Assembly: GCF_004339575.1 (NCBI RefSeq)
Contig: NZ_SMFV01000005.1
Coordinates: 62,001 to 126,000, forward strand
Direction: 5' to 3'
Origin: Phorcysia thermohydrogeniphila
GTDB lineage: Bacteria; Aquificota; Aquificia; Desulfurobacteriales; Desulfurobacteriaceae
DNA length: 64,000 nt
The translations under genes and the position numbers were made by a program. The notes below the pieces were generated by a model. It was given only the letters and a program-made list of their open reading frames with translations. It had not been told where the DNA came from and made no database searches. Positions 23,259 through 31,951 of this stretch are shown in pieces; position 1 is the first letter of the stretch; the number at the start of each line of letters is the position of its first letter.

Positions 23259-24596
23259 ATGAAGGGTAACGTAGTTATCGTGGGAGGAGGACCGGCAGGG
23301 TTTAATGCAGCCCGTGCCGTTAAAGTCTTCTATCCTGAGTGTAAGGTTACCCTAATTGAAGAGAGGGAAAATACACAGATACCCTGTTCTATACCCTCCG
23401 TTGTGGCTGGTAGGTTACCCTTAGAAAAAAACCTTTATTCACTAAAAAAGCTTAGGGAGCTTGGCGTTGAAATAGAAACGTGCAAAGCTGAAGTTTTGGA
23501 CACCAGAGAGAGGAAGCTCTTTTTAGAAAACGGGAAAACTGTTTTCTACGATAAGCTCGTTTTAGCAACCGGCTGGAGACCAAAAGTCCCTTCCGTAGAT
23601 GAAGGGAATCTTGAAGGCATTTATTATGTTTCAAAGACTACAGAGCAGGTGAGGAAAATATCTGAAGAAGTAAAAAGTGCTAAAAGGATTCTCTTAGTTG
23701 GAGGAGGTCTCATAGGCATAGGTTTTGCAGGGGAGATTAAAAGAGCTCTAAAAAGTAAAGATGTCTTCCTCGTTGAGGTTTCTAAACGTTTAGCTTCGGG
23801 GATTTTTTCTCCGTCTTTTAGCGAAAAGTTGGAAGAGGAACTTACTGCTCTGGGAGTTAGGGTCTTAAAGGAAACTACTGTCAGGTTCTTTGAAGGGGAC
23901 ACGAGGGTCAGAAGGGTATTTCTTTCCTCGGGGGATGTACTTGATGTTGATGTAGTCATCATTGCTATCGGTTTTAGACCGAGGGTAGAGCTGGCTCAGG
24001 AGGCGGGTATTCGTCTTACAAAGAGCGGGAAGATAGCCGTAGATGAGTTCCTCAGAACTTCCGCCGATGGCGTCTTTGCAGCTGGGAACTGTCGCGTCTA
24101 CACTTCTGTCATTGACGGGGAAGAAGTAAATGCCATGTTGGCCTCTATTTCTGCAAGGGATGGTTATATGGCCGGTATCAATTTAGGAGAGCCAGTTGTC
24201 AAAGATAAAGGGATAGTTCCTTTCGGGATTACTTCTGTGGGGGATAGCTACTTTGGATTTGCCGGCTACACGGAGGAAGTCCTCAAGAAGAAAGGAAAGA
24301 AGTTCATATCTACCGAGGTGGAGACAAGGGACGGTTACCCTCCAGCTTTGGAAGGGGCTAATCCCTTAAAGGTAAGGCTTTACTTTGATGAATCTGGGAA
24401 GATTGTCGGCGGTGAAGTATGGGGCAGGAGTAAGTACGTTTCCGGACTTGTGGATTTTATCTCAAGGCTCATATACGAGAAGCTCTCGGTTGAAGAGGTT
24501 ATAAGCGTTCAGTCGGTAGCTTTTCCGTCGGTAACGCCGTCACCCCTTGCTCAGCCTGTTCAGATGGCAGCTCTAATGGCTAAAAAGAGCCTGTAA
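23259..24596 (+). CDS. FAD-dependent pyridine nucleotide-disulfide oxidoreductase (NADH oxidase/CoA-disulfide reductase-like)
   Basis: The 445-residue protein has the FAD-binding GGGPAGFNAARAV, a single redox cysteine in IPCSIPSVVAG (about residue 43), the NAD-binding GGGLIGIGFAGE (about 148) and the second FAD motif GVFAAGNC. A C-terminal dimerisation domain follows. This is the Nox/CoADR/Npsr group using one active-site Cys. The electron acceptor (oxygen, CoA disulfide, polysulfide or another) cannot be settled from sequence; polysulfide or CoA persulfide would suit a sulfur-respiring anaerobe. Confidence 0.85.
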   Translation: MKGNVVIVGGGPAGFNAARAVKVFYPECKVTLIEERENTQIPCSIPSVVAGRLPLEKNLYSLKKLRELGVEIETCKAEVLDTRERKLFLENGKTVFYDKLVLATGWRPKVPSVDEGNLEGIYYVSKTTEQVRKISEEVKSAKRILLVGGGLIGIGFAGEIKRALKSKDVFLVEVSKRLASGIFSPSFSEKLEEELTALGVRVLKETTVRFFEGDTRVRRVFLSSGDVLDVDVVIIAIGFRPRVELAQEAGIRLTKSGKIAVDEFLRTSADGVFAAGNCRVYTSVIDGEEVNAMLASISARDGYMAGINLGEPVVKDKGIVPFGITSVGDSYFGFAGYTEEVLKKKGKKFISTEVETRDGYPPALEGANPLKVRLYFDESGKIVGGEVWGRSKYVSGLVDFISRLIYEKLSVEEVISVQSVAFPSVTPSPLAQPVQMAALMAKKSL

Positions 24597-24613
24597 TTTC
24601 ACCTGTAATTTCA
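24590..24613. repeat. Tandem 12-bp duplication spanning two convergent stop codons
   Basis: CCTGTAATTTCA occurs twice head-to-tail (24590-24601 and 24602-24613), with a partial third copy TGTAATTTC at 24620-24628. The first copy contains the stop codon of the oxidoreductase and the second that of the HEPN-like gene. It looks like a short replication slippage product. Confidence 0.8.
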
Positions 24614-25603
24614 TCGGAGTGTAATTTCTTCTACTATTTCGTGTAGAAAATCAAGGAAGAAAAACAACCTTAGGTAATTTTCCTTTGTTCCAAATTCTAC
24701 GGCAACTCCGTGCTGGATAGCGTGTCTGTTTAGTTCTCCTTCTTTGTAGTCAACGAATCGCACCCAGTCAAGAAACTTAGGTATTTCTCCCTCTCCAAAG
24801 ATGTTCTCAAGTATCAGCTTGACCGCGTATTGGATTGTTACAAATTTCCTGTTCCGTTTTCGGATTAGGCTTTCAATGTCTGCTTCAAGTGTGTTCTCCC
24901 TGACAAAGGTATCCCAGACTATCCCTTCGGTAAGGGAGAAAAGAGCGTAAATGCCAAGTTCTAAACAGTTTAATTTGTAGGCTTTAAGGGTGTCCTTTAT
25001 GATTTTTTCCCTACGCTTAAAAGGAGGAAGTTTTAACCACCGCTTGGCTCTTTCTTCTAAGAAGTCATAAGTTGCGAGAGATAATACCCAGCCTGTAAAC
25101 TCTGATGGTTTTTTGTTGAAATTGGCAATTATGTCTGAAGGAACGAGCCAGTCTAAGTGAAAGAGTTCTTTTAAAAGCTTCCTGTTTTTTACTCTGACGA
25201 GGTATGAAGTTGTAGCTCTCTGGATAAGGGTTTCAAACTCTTTTCTCCAGTTTGCGATTTTTCCTTCCCACTCAAGCTCTATCCTTTCTCGTTCCTTCTT
25301 CCTAAAAGCTTTTCTCAGGGCACTGTATATGTTCTTTGCTTCTTTTGGGGAGAAGAAGTCTTCTAAGCTGTTCTCCCTTACAAGTTCAAAGATTAGTCTT
25401 TCCTGTTCCTCGTAAGGAATTTTCTTTATCTCCCGGCGGGTTAGCTTCCCGCCGGAAAGGAGCTCTACAAGCTTAAAGAAGAACTCCCTTGCGCTCCCTT
25501 CTTTTTCTGCTTCTTTTAAGAGCTCCTTATTAACTTTAAGACCTTTCAAGTACGTGTTTATCAAGGACGAAGCAGATAAACTCTCCCTTAAAGACCTCTT
25601 CAT
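24611..25603 (-). CDS. HEPN-like domain protein of unknown function
   Basis: The 330-residue protein is Lys/Arg/Glu-rich and helical. Its C-terminus reads NRHAIQHG (R293-x4-H298) followed by FGTKENYLRLFFFLDFL, the R-x4-6-H arrangement of HEPN domains, many of which are RNases in toxin-antitoxin, abortive-infection or CRISPR effectors. The N-terminal two thirds match nothing I know. The start is uncertain: ATG at 25603 overlaps the thioesterase by 68 bases, TTG at 25627 by 92, and internal starts near 25560 are possible. No obvious antitoxin or nucleotidyltransferase (MNT) partner is adjacent. Confidence 0.6.
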   Translation of the reverse strand: MKRSLRESLSASSLINTYLKGLKVNKELLKEAEKEGSAREFFFKLVELLSGGKLTRREIKKIPYEEQERLIFELVRENSLEDFFSPKEAKNIYSALRKAFRKKERERIELEWEGKIANWRKEFETLIQRATTSYLVRVKNRKLLKELFHLDWLVPSDIIANFNKKPSEFTGWVLSLATYDFLEERAKRWLKLPPFKRREKIIKDTLKAYKLNCLELGIYALFSLTEGIVWDTFVRENTLEADIESLIRKRNRKFVTIQYAVKLILENIFGEGEIPKFLDWVRFVDYKEGELNRHAIQHGVAVEFGTKENYLRLFFFLDFLHEIVEEITLR

Positions 25604-25925
25604 TTCCCCTTTTAACCGATACTTCAACGATTCTCTTCTTACCGCTTTCAGACGTTACCCTTGCAACGGCAACGACGGTATCACCTACTTTCACAGGTTT
25701 AAGGAACATAACGTTCGCAGCTCCGAGGACGACGTTGGGATGGTTGACCGCAAGCATTGCGGCGTAGTCAGCCTGACCGAAGATAAATCCACCGTGAATG
25801 AGCCCTTTTTCATCCGCAGCCATGAGCTCTGTAGTTCTCAGCTCAACCTCGGCGTAGCCTTCCTCTACTTTTATAGGTTCTCCGCAGAGCTCTCTGTTAA
25901 TCTTCCTGTGCGTCTTTATCTCCAT
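25536..25925 (-). CDS. Hotdog-fold thioesterase
   Basis: The 129-residue protein has the hotdog core with GLIHGGFIFGQADYAAMLAVN, then VLGAANVMFLKPVKVGDTVVAVARV and a terminal beta strand (EEVFKGEFICFVLDK). These are typical of PaaI/FapR-like acyl-CoA thioesterases; the acyl substrate is unknown. The residue at the catalytic position is most likely the Asp in GQAD. Its end overlaps the HEPN-like gene. Confidence 0.82.
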   Translation of the reverse strand: MEIKTHRKINRELCGEPIKVEEGYAEVELRTTELMAADEKGLIHGGFIFGQADYAAMLAVNHPNVVLGAANVMFLKPVKVGDTVVAVARVTSESGKKRIVEVSVKRGNEEVFKGEFICFVLDKHVLERS

Positions 25926-25936
25926 CTTTCCCTCGT

Positions 25937-26536
25937 CTATTCACAGTTTTCAATGCACATTTTATAGGGTATTAGCTTGCCACCACAAGATACAAAGCAG
26001 TTGTTGAAGAGCTCCTGACAGCCACATTGGGTCGTGCACTTAGAGGAGATTTCCCGGAATATGCTGTCTAAGCTCGGTTCTTTTGGCTTTGAGGGTTTTT
26101 TCGGTTTTTCGGCCTTAACGGTGTCTAAAAGTTCTCTAAGTTCCCTTTTCCTTTCGCAGGCGTACCTTTCCTTTGTTCTCCTGCATATGGAGCTAAAGAA
26201 TCTATAGTCTCTATAGACTCTTTTAAACTGCTCATTCCATTCTATCAGGTCGTTTAGGTAGTTCCTTCTTTTTTCCCGATAGGCGCTTAGTTCTTTCCTG
26301 TAAGAAAGGAGCTCCGCTTGGTAGATTTTCCTTGCCTCTTCCCAAGATTTATTAATACACCTTTGAAACTTCTCGTTACAGCTTTTTTGGCACTCCTCAA
26401 ACTTCACTTCACAGCTTTTGAGACATTCTTTTGAGTTCTGTGGGGGAACGTACTTGTACTTGACTATGTATCTGGGACTGCCACAGGAGGCAAGCATTAG
26501 ACTTAAGCAGGTAGTAACGTAAAGGAGCTTTTTCAT
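25937..26536 (-). CDS. Cys-rich lipoprotein with a central coiled coil, unknown
   Basis: From ATG at 26536 the 199-residue product begins MKKLLYVTTCLSLMLASC, a lipoprotein signal with the lipidated Cys at 18. The mature part has paired cysteine motifs CLKSC-x6-CQKSC-x6-C, a long charged helix (about 75-155), and a second Cys-rich end (CTTQCGCQELFNNCFVSC...CIENC). Even Cys numbers in CxxxC pairs suggest disulfides outside the cytoplasm. A start further upstream is rejected because the signal peptide and GGAG site define this one. It diverges from prfA. Confidence 0.7.
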   Translation of the reverse strand: MKKLLYVTTCLSLMLASCGSPRYIVKYKYVPPQNSKECLKSCEVKFEECQKSCNEKFQRCINKSWEEARKIYQAELLSYRKELSAYREKRRNYLNDLIEWNEQFKRVYRDYRFFSSICRRTKERYACERKRELRELLDTVKAEKPKKPSKPKEPSLDSIFREISSKCTTQCGCQELFNNCFVSCGGKLIPYKMCIENCE

Positions 26537-26637
26537 AACATATCTCCGCCTGAGTTCTTTTTCCAATTCTAACACGGTTGCCCGAAGAACCTTTTGGGAT
26601 ATTCTTATCATCGGGAAAACCATTTAGGAGTGGGACT

Positions 26638-27729
26638 ATGGAAAAAGCGATAGAGGCAAGGCTTGAGAAGATAGCCCAAAAGTTTAAAGAGATAGAGGAA
26701 AGCCTTGGAAAGCCGGAGGTAATTGCAGACCATAAAAAGTTTCAGGCTCTTGCCAAGGAGCACAAGGAGCTCCAGCCCATATACGAGACCTATATGGAGT
26801 ACAAGAAAGTAAAGCAGGGAATTGAAGAAGCCCTTGAGATAATTGAGTCCTCTGATGACGAAGATCTCGTTGAACTTGCAAAGGAAGAGAAGAAAGAGCT
26901 TGAGGATAAGTTAGAAAAGCTTGAGGAAGAGCTTAAGAAACTCCTTATTCCCAAAGACCCAAACGACGAGAAGAACGTTATCCTTGAAATACGGGCTGGG
27001 GCCGGTGGAGAAGAGGCAGCCCTCTTTGCTCAGGACCTCTTCAGAATGTACACGAGATATGCAGAAAGGAGAGGCTGGAAGGTAGAAATACTCTCCCTCC
27101 ATGAGACCGGACTTGGCGGTATAAAGGAAGTAGTAGCCATGATTTCCGGTAAAGGAGCTTACAGCAGGCTCAAGTACGAGTCTGGCGTTCACAGGGTGCA
27201 GAGAGTTCCCGTAACCGAGTCAAGCGGTAGGATTCATACATCAACGGCAACCGTTGCGATTCTGCCGGAGGCTGAGGAGGTTGAGGTCAAGATAGACGAG
27301 AAGGACTTGAGGATTGATACCTTCCGCTCTTCGGGTGCAGGTGGACAGCACGTTAACACTACCGACTCTGCTGTGCGTATTACCCACATTCCAACCGGTA
27401 TCGTCGTAACCTGTTCAAACGAGCGTTCTCAGATTCAGAACAGGATTAAGGCAATGAAGATACTCAGGGCAAGGTTAAAGGAGTACTACGAGAGACAGCA
27501 GAAGGAAAAGCTTGACTCCGCCCGTCGTTCTCAGGTTGGAAGCGGTGACAGGAGCGAAAAGATTAGAACCTACAACTTCCCAGAGGGAAGGGTAACCGAC
27601 CACAGGATAAAGCTTACCCTCTACAACCTTAGCGAATTTTTAGATGGAGAGCTTGACGAGATGATAGATGCCCTTGCCGCTGCAGAGCAGGCTGAAAAGA
27701 TTCAGGCCCTCTCTGCGGATACCCCTTGA
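26638..27729 (+). CDS. prfA: Peptide chain release factor 1
   Basis: The 363-residue protein terminates translation at UAA and UAG. It has a helical domain 1, the PxT-type recognition motif region ([14 protein letters not shown]), and the universally conserved GGQ in [21 protein letters not shown] at 26638 with TAGGAG upstream gives the normal RF1 length; 20 extra upstream residues are rejected. The stop codon overlaps the -35 box of the tRNA promoter. The usual downstream prmC is absent. Confidence 0.97.
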   Translation: MEKAIEARLEKIAQKFKEIEESLGKPEVIADHKKFQALAKEHKELQPIYETYMEYKKVKQGIEEALEIIESSDDEDLVELAKEEKKELEDKLEKLEEELKKLLIPKDPNDEKNVILEIRAGAGGEEAALFAQDLFRMYTRYAERRGWKVEILSLHETGLGGIKEVVAMISGKGAYSRLKYESGVHRVQRVPVTESSGRIHTSTATVAILPEAEEVEVKIDEKDLRIDTFRSSGAGGQHVNTTDSAVRITHIPTGIVVTCSNERSQIQNRIKAMKILRARLKEYYERQQKEKLDSARRSQVGSGDRSEKIRTYNFPEGRVTDHRIKLTLYNLSEFLDGELDEMIDALAAAEQAEKIQALSADTP

Positions 27730-27753
27730 CACCTGAGAAGAATCACCTATATT
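27726..27753 (+). promoter_or_regulatory. Promoter of the tRNA operon
   Basis: TTGACA (27726-27731) and TATATT (27748-27753) are separated by 16 bases, ending 18 bases before the first tRNA. The -35 box overlaps the prfA stop codon. Confidence 0.8.
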
Positions 27754-27771
27754 ATTCCTCGGCCACGAGGT

Positions 27772-27848
27772 GCCGGCTTAGCTCAGCTGGCTAGAGCGGG
27801 TGACTTGTAATCACCAGGTCGGGGGTTCGACTCCCTCAGCCGGCACCA
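27772..27848 (+). tRNA. tRNA-Thr (anticodon TGT)
   Basis: A 77-base cloverleaf with acceptor GCCGGCT/AGCCGGC, D-arm AGCTCAGCTGGCTAGAGC, anticodon stem GGTGA/TCACC around loop CTTGTAA, T-loop GGTTCGACTCC and encoded CCA. First of four tRNAs. Confidence 0.97.
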
Positions 27849-27855
27849 TTAGCGT

Positions 27856-27942
27856 GGAGGGGTGGCCGAGTGGTCAAAGGCAGCGGACTGTAAATCCGCC
27901 GGCGTTACGCCTACGCAGGTTCGAATCCTGCCCCCTCCACCA
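27856..27942 (+). tRNA. tRNA-Tyr (anticodon GTA)
   Basis: An 87-base class II tRNA with acceptor GGAGGGG/CCCCTCC, anticodon stem GCGGA/TCCGC around loop CTGTAAA, a long variable arm (CGGCGTTACGCC), T-loop GGTTCGAATCC and encoded CCA. It begins 7 bases after tRNA-Thr. Confidence 0.97.
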
Positions 27943-27946
27943 TTGA

Positions 27947-28023
<77 letters not shown>

Positions 28024-28027
28024 ATGA

Positions 28028-28104
28028 GCGGGCGTAGCTCAGCTGGCTAGAGCATCAGCCTTCCAAGCTGAGGGTCGCGGGTTCGAATCCCGTCGCCCGC
28101 TCCA
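28028..28104 (+). tRNA. tRNA-Gly (anticodon TCC)
   Basis: A 77-base cloverleaf with acceptor GCGGGCG/CGCCCGC, anticodon stem TCAGC/GCTGA around loop CTTCCAA, T-loop GGTTCGAATCC and encoded CCA. Last of the cluster; a T-rich stretch follows (28105-28113) without a clear hairpin. Confidence 0.97.
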
Positions 28105-28185
28105 TTTTATTTTTCCCTCCAAACCTCTCCCCTCCAATTAAATCCGTTTCCCTTCCTCTAAGCCAAAATCTCCTTAACTTTCCGC

Positions 28186-28191
28186 TATAAT
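28186..28191 (+). promoter_or_regulatory. Possible -10 element for leuD-leuB-asd
   Basis: TATAAT stands 52 bases upstream of the leuD start in the 138-base gap after tRNA-Gly. No good -35 is seen at the proper spacing, so assignment is tentative. The gap is pyrimidine-rich on this strand and shows no leader peptide with leucine codons. Confidence 0.4.
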
Positions 28192-28242
28192 TCAATCCGC
28201 ATATATTCCTGCCAAGCAAACTTTTCAGTTAGGAGGATAGAA

Positions 28243-28746
28243 ATGTCAGAAGTTTTTAGGGGAAGGGCTTTTAAGTTTGGAGACGACATTAATACCGATG
28301 AGATTATTCCAGCAAGGTATCTAAACACTTCTGATCCTGCAGAGCTCGCAAAGCACGTTATGGAAGACGCCGACCCTGAGTTTCCAAAGAAGGTTCAAAA
28401 AGGGGACATCATAGTTGCCGGTAAGAACTTCGGGTGCGGTTCTTCAAGGGAACACGCTCCAATTGCCATTAAGGCAGCAGGAGTATCTGCAGTTATTGCC
28501 AAGTCCTTTGCAAGGATTTTCTACAGGAACGCTATAAACATTGGCCTTCCGATATTTGAGTCACCTGAGGCTGTTGAGGGGATTGAAGAGGGAGATATCG
28601 TTGAGATAAATCCAGAAACAGGAGTAATCAAGAACGTTACAAAGGGAGTGGAGTTCAAGGCTAACCCTATTCCTGAGGACATCAGGAAGATTATAGAGGC
28701 CGGTGGTCTTATGGAATACGCCAAGAAGAAACTGGGACTTAAGTAA
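28243..28746 (+). CDS. leuD: 3-isopropylmalate dehydratase small subunit
   Basis: The 167-residue swivelling domain shows [17 protein letters not shown] and the substrate-recognition block [21 protein letters not shown]. With LeuC (not in the window) it isomerises 2- to 3-isopropylmalate. The short form (about 165 residues) is the archaeal/thermophile-type LeuD and may also act as homoaconitase small subunit. TTAGGAGGAT precedes the ATG; leuB follows after 14 bases. Confidence 0.93.
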   Translation: MSEVFRGRAFKFGDDINTDEIIPARYLNTSDPAELAKHVMEDADPEFPKKVQKGDIIVAGKNFGCGSSREHAPIAIKAAGVSAVIAKSFARIFYRNAINIGLPIFESPEAVEGIEEGDIVEINPETGVIKNVTKGVEFKANPIPEDIRKIIEAGGLMEYAKKKLGLK

Positions 28747-28760
28747 GAAGGAGGTGGAAC

Positions 28761-29840
28761 TTGAAAGAGTTCAAGATAGCAGTCCTGCCGGGCGATGGAA
28801 TTGGCCCAGAGATAGTGAAACAGGCCGTAAAGGTAATGGACGCAGTTTCTGAGAAGTTTGACATAAAGCTTAAGTACGAGTACGGCCTCATAGGCGGTGC
28901 TGCAATTGATGAGTGTGGGGTTCCATTCCCTGAGGAAACAAAGGAGCTCATTCTCTCCTCCGATGCAGTCCTCCTTGGAGCTGTCGGAGGTCCTAAGTGG
29001 GATAACCTTCCCTTTGAGATAAGGCCAGAGAGAGCCCTCCTTGGAATGAGAAAGCTCCTTAACGCCTTTGCAAACCTCCGTCCTGCAAAGCTCTACGATG
29101 AGCTGATTGACGCCTCTACGTTAAAGCCTGAGGTTATAAAAGGCGTTGACATAATGGTTATAAGGGAGCTAACGAGCGGTATCTACTTTGGAATACCTAA
29201 AGGGATTTTTGTTGACGGAGAAGAGCGCGTCGGTATAAACACGATGCGCTACTACGAACACGAGGTTGAGAGGATTGCAAGGGTAGCCTTTGAGGTTGCA
29301 AGGAAGAGGAGGAAGAAGGTAACAAGCGTTGATAAGGCAAACGTCCTTGAGGCAACAGTCCTCTGGAGGGAGGTGGTTGAGAAAGTTCACGAGGACTACC
29401 AAGACGTTGAGCTCAACCACATGTACGTTGATAACGCTGCAATGCAGATAATCCGCTGGCCAAAGCAGTTTGACGTAATCGTTACGACGAACATGTTCGG
29501 TGACATACTTTCTGATGCCTGTGCTATGCTTACAGGCTCTCTCGGAATGCTTCCCTCCGCAAGCATAGGCGGCAAGATTGGACTCTACGAGCCAATTCAC
29601 GGTTCTGCTCCTGATATTGCTGGTCAAAACATTGCGAACCCGATTGCAACTATAAACTCCGTCGGAATGATGTTTACTTATTCCTTTGACATGCCGGAGG
29701 TAGAAGAAGCGATAGATACGGCTGTAAGAAGAGTTCTTGCAAAAGGTTACAGGACTCGCGACATCTACTCTGAGGGTAAGAAGCTCGTTTCCACAGAAGA
29801 AATGGGAGACCTGATAGCAGAAGAGATTAAAAATCTCTAA
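28761..29840 (+). CDS. leuB: 3-isopropylmalate dehydrogenase
   Basis: The 359-residue NAD-dependent enzyme oxidatively decarboxylates 3-isopropylmalate. It begins [14 protein letters not shown], has the substrate-arginine region [23 protein letters not shown], the catalytic YVDNAAMQI and metal Asp segment NMFGDILSD, and ends with the NAD loop [13 protein letters not shown]. Length is normal for bacterial LeuB rather than isocitrate dehydrogenase. The start codon is TTG with AAGGAGGTGG upstream. Confidence 0.95.
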   Translation: MKEFKIAVLPGDGIGPEIVKQAVKVMDAVSEKFDIKLKYEYGLIGGAAIDECGVPFPEETKELILSSDAVLLGAVGGPKWDNLPFEIRPERALLGMRKLLNAFANLRPAKLYDELIDASTLKPEVIKGVDIMVIRELTSGIYFGIPKGIFVDGEERVGINTMRYYEHEVERIARVAFEVARKRRKKVTSVDKANVLEATVLWREVVEKVHEDYQDVELNHMYVDNAAMQIIRWPKQFDVIVTTNMFGDILSDACAMLTGSLGMLPSASIGGKIGLYEPIHGSAPDIAGQNIANPIATINSVGMMFTYSFDMPEVEEAIDTAVRRVLAKGYRTRDIYSEGKKLVSTEEMGDLIAEEIKNL

Positions 29841-29851
29841 GGGGTTTAAAG

Positions 29852-30868
29852 ATGAAAGGTTATAGAGTTGCCGTTGTTGGGGCTACAGGTGCTGTGGGTC
29901 AGGAAATGCTCAAAATCCTTGAGGAGAGGAACTTTCCGGTATCAGATATTAGGCTCTTAGCTTCAAAAAGGTCTGCCGGTAAAAAGCTTCGCTTTAAAGG
30001 GGAAGAGGTAACGGTTGAGGAGCTAAGACCAGAGTCCTTTGAAGGGATTGATATAGCTCTCTTTTCTGCCGGAGGTGATAGGAGTAAACAGTTTGCTCCG
30101 GAGGCCGTTAAGAGGGGAGCTGTCGTAATTGACAACAGCTCTGCCTTTAGGATGGAGCCGGACGTTCCCTTAGTTGTTCCTGAGGTAAACCCTGAGGACG
30201 TTGATTGGCACAATGGGATAATTGCGAACCCTAACTGTTCCACAATTCAGATGGTTGTTGTCTTAAAACCACTTTACGACATTTCAAGGATAAAGAGGAT
30301 TGTTGTTGCTACCTATCAGGCTGTATCTGGGGCTGGAGCTCAAGCCATAGAGGAGCTAAAGGAGCAGACGAGGGCAGTTCTTGAAGGAAAACCTGTTCCC
30401 CCACCTGTCAAAATCCCTAAGCAGATTGCCTTTAACTGCGTTCCTCATATAGACAAGTTCTTCCCTAACGGCTACACGAGGGAAGAGATAAAGATGATAA
30501 ACGAGACTAAGAAGATAATGCACGACGACGAGATTAAAGTTTCTCCAACCTGTGTGAGGGTTCCTGTTTTCATCGGACACTCTGAAGCTGTGAACATTGA
30601 ATTTGAGGGACCTGTTTCTGTTGAGGAAGCGAGAGAAGCACTGGAAAAAGCCCCGGGCGTTAGGGTAGTTGACGACTTTGAGAACTTTGTTTACCCAATG
30701 CCGATAGACGTTGCTGGAAAGGACGACGTACTTGTTGGAAGAATTAGGAAAGATGATACAATAGAGAATGGTTTGAACCTGTGGATTGTTGGCGATAACC
30801 TGAGGAAGGGAGCGGCACTAAACGCCGTTCAGATTGCGGAGCTCCTTATCCAGCGTGGATTGATTTAA
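29852..30868 (+). CDS. asd: Aspartate-semialdehyde dehydrogenase
   Basis: The 338-residue enzyme reduces aspartyl phosphate for Lys, Met and Thr synthesis. It starts with the NADP loop VAVVGATGAVGQEML, has the catalytic cysteine in ANPNCSTIQM (about 130), QAVSGAGAQ and the histidine region RVPVFIGHSEAVNIE. Length and motifs are those of the Gram-negative-type enzyme. It follows leuB after 11 bases, making leuD-leuB-asd an amino acid synthesis operon. Confidence 0.96.
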   Translation: MKGYRVAVVGATGAVGQEMLKILEERNFPVSDIRLLASKRSAGKKLRFKGEEVTVEELRPESFEGIDIALFSAGGDRSKQFAPEAVKRGAVVIDNSSAFRMEPDVPLVVPEVNPEDVDWHNGIIANPNCSTIQMVVVLKPLYDISRIKRIVVATYQAVSGAGAQAIEELKEQTRAVLEGKPVPPPVKIPKQIAFNCVPHIDKFFPNGYTREEIKMINETKKIMHDDEIKVSPTCVRVPVFIGHSEAVNIEFEGPVSVEEAREALEKAPGVRVVDDFENFVYPMPIDVAGKDDVLVGRIRKDDTIENGLNLWIVGDNLRKGAALNAVQIAELLIQRGLI

Positions 30869-30887
30869 TCCAATTTCAGAGGTAACT

Positions 30888-31247
30888 ATGGAAAAAAAGC
30901 TAAAGGCGTTGGCTGAATCCCTCCCAGAAGTAGAATCTGTAGCTGTAGTGGATGAGGAGGGGTTCATAGTTTACAAGTACGATAAGCCGGGGCTAACGCT
31001 TGATGCTGAAGAGGTTGATGTTCATATCGTCAACCCAGTAACAAGACTTGTAGAGGTGATTCAGGACGTTTCTGGAGAGAAGGATTCCCTTGAAGAGATG
31101 GTCCTTTTTACAACTAACCACGTTATGCTTGTTTACAAGCTCGTAAACGATACCTACTTGGTAGTTTTGGCAAGGAGGACTCCCCTTTACGGGAAAATCC
31201 GTTTTAAGGTAAGGGCGAGGCTCTGGGAAATCAAATCTACTCTGTAA
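30888..31247 (+). CDS. Roadblock/LC7-like small protein
   Basis: The 119-residue protein has a profile like Roadblock/LC7 (MglB-type) domains: an N-terminal helix, SVAVVDEEGFIVYKYDKPG, then a helix and strands ending HVMLVYKLVNDTYLVVLARR. Such domains dimerise and often act with small GTPases; no MglA-like GTPase is adjacent. It lies 19 bases after asd and 11 before the MBL gene. The family assignment is moderate. Confidence 0.6.
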   Translation: MEKKLKALAESLPEVESVAVVDEEGFIVYKYDKPGLTLDAEEVDVHIVNPVTRLVEVIQDVSGEKDSLEEMVLFTTNHVMLVYKLVNDTYLVVLARRTPLYGKIRFKVRARLWEIKSTL

Positions 31248-31258
31248 GGGAGGGTGGC

Positions 31259-31951
31259 ATGGCAAAACTCTGGTACCTTGGGCATGCTACGTTCTACCTT
31301 GAAGGAAAGGGAGTTAAGGCACTTATAGATCCCTTTTTAACAGGTAACCCTTGGAAAATTGCAAAGCCTGAGGACTTTAAAGAGCTTGACTATATCTTTG
31401 TTACCCACGGCCACGGTGACCACTTAGGGGATGCCGTTGAGATTGCAAAGAATACAGGAGCTACAATTGTCAGCATTTTTGAGGTTTGCCAGTACTGTCA
31501 GTCCAAGGGAGCTCCAAACGTTCACCCGATGCACATTGGTGGTTCTTACAACTTCCCCTTTGGAAGGGTAAAGCTCGCTCCGGCAGCCCACGGGAGCTCC
31601 GTAATTGAGGACGACCGCGTTATTACTCTCGGTTCCCCGTGTGGAGTAATTATTGAAGTTGAGGGTCGCAGGGTTTACCATGCAGGAGACACGGGACTCA
31701 TAGCAGATATGGAGCTTATCGGAAAGTATGAGGACATAACCGTTGCCCTCCTTCCGATAGGTGGAAACTTTACAATGGACATTAAGGACGCTGCAATAGC
31801 TGCTGAGATGGTGAAGGCTGAAATCGTTGTTCCAATGCACTTTAAGACATGGCCTATCATTGACGCTGAGCCTGAAGAGTTTAAGGCCCTTGCTGAGGCA
31901 AGAGGAGTTAACGTAGAAGTTCTCAATCCGGGAGATGAACTGGAATTCTAA
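31259..31951 (+). CDS. UPF0173 metal-dependent hydrolase (MBL fold)
   Basis: The 230-residue metallo-beta-lactamase-fold protein starts WYLGHATFYLEGKGVKALIDPFLTGNP and carries the metal motif THGHGDHLGD, with further ligands in AAHGSS, HAGDTG and VPMHFKTWP. This is the UPF0173/UlaG-like group; the substrate is unknown. Its stop overlaps the next start by one base. Confidence 0.9.
   Translation: MAKLWYLGHATFYLEGKGVKALIDPFLTGNPWKIAKPEDFKELDYIFVTHGHGDHLGDAVEIAKNTGATIVSIFEVCQYCQSKGAPNVHPMHIGGSYNFPFGRVKLAPAAHGSSVIEDDRVITLGSPCGVIIEVEGRRVYHAGDTGLIADMELIGKYEDITVALLPIGGNFTMDIKDAAIAAEMVKAEIVVPMHFKTWPIIDAEPEEFKALAEARGVNVEVLNPGDELEF

Noticed and set aside
28521-28951. Minus-strand frames opposite leuD and leuB
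   Set aside because: Shadow frames; the plus-strand genes are complete and canonical.
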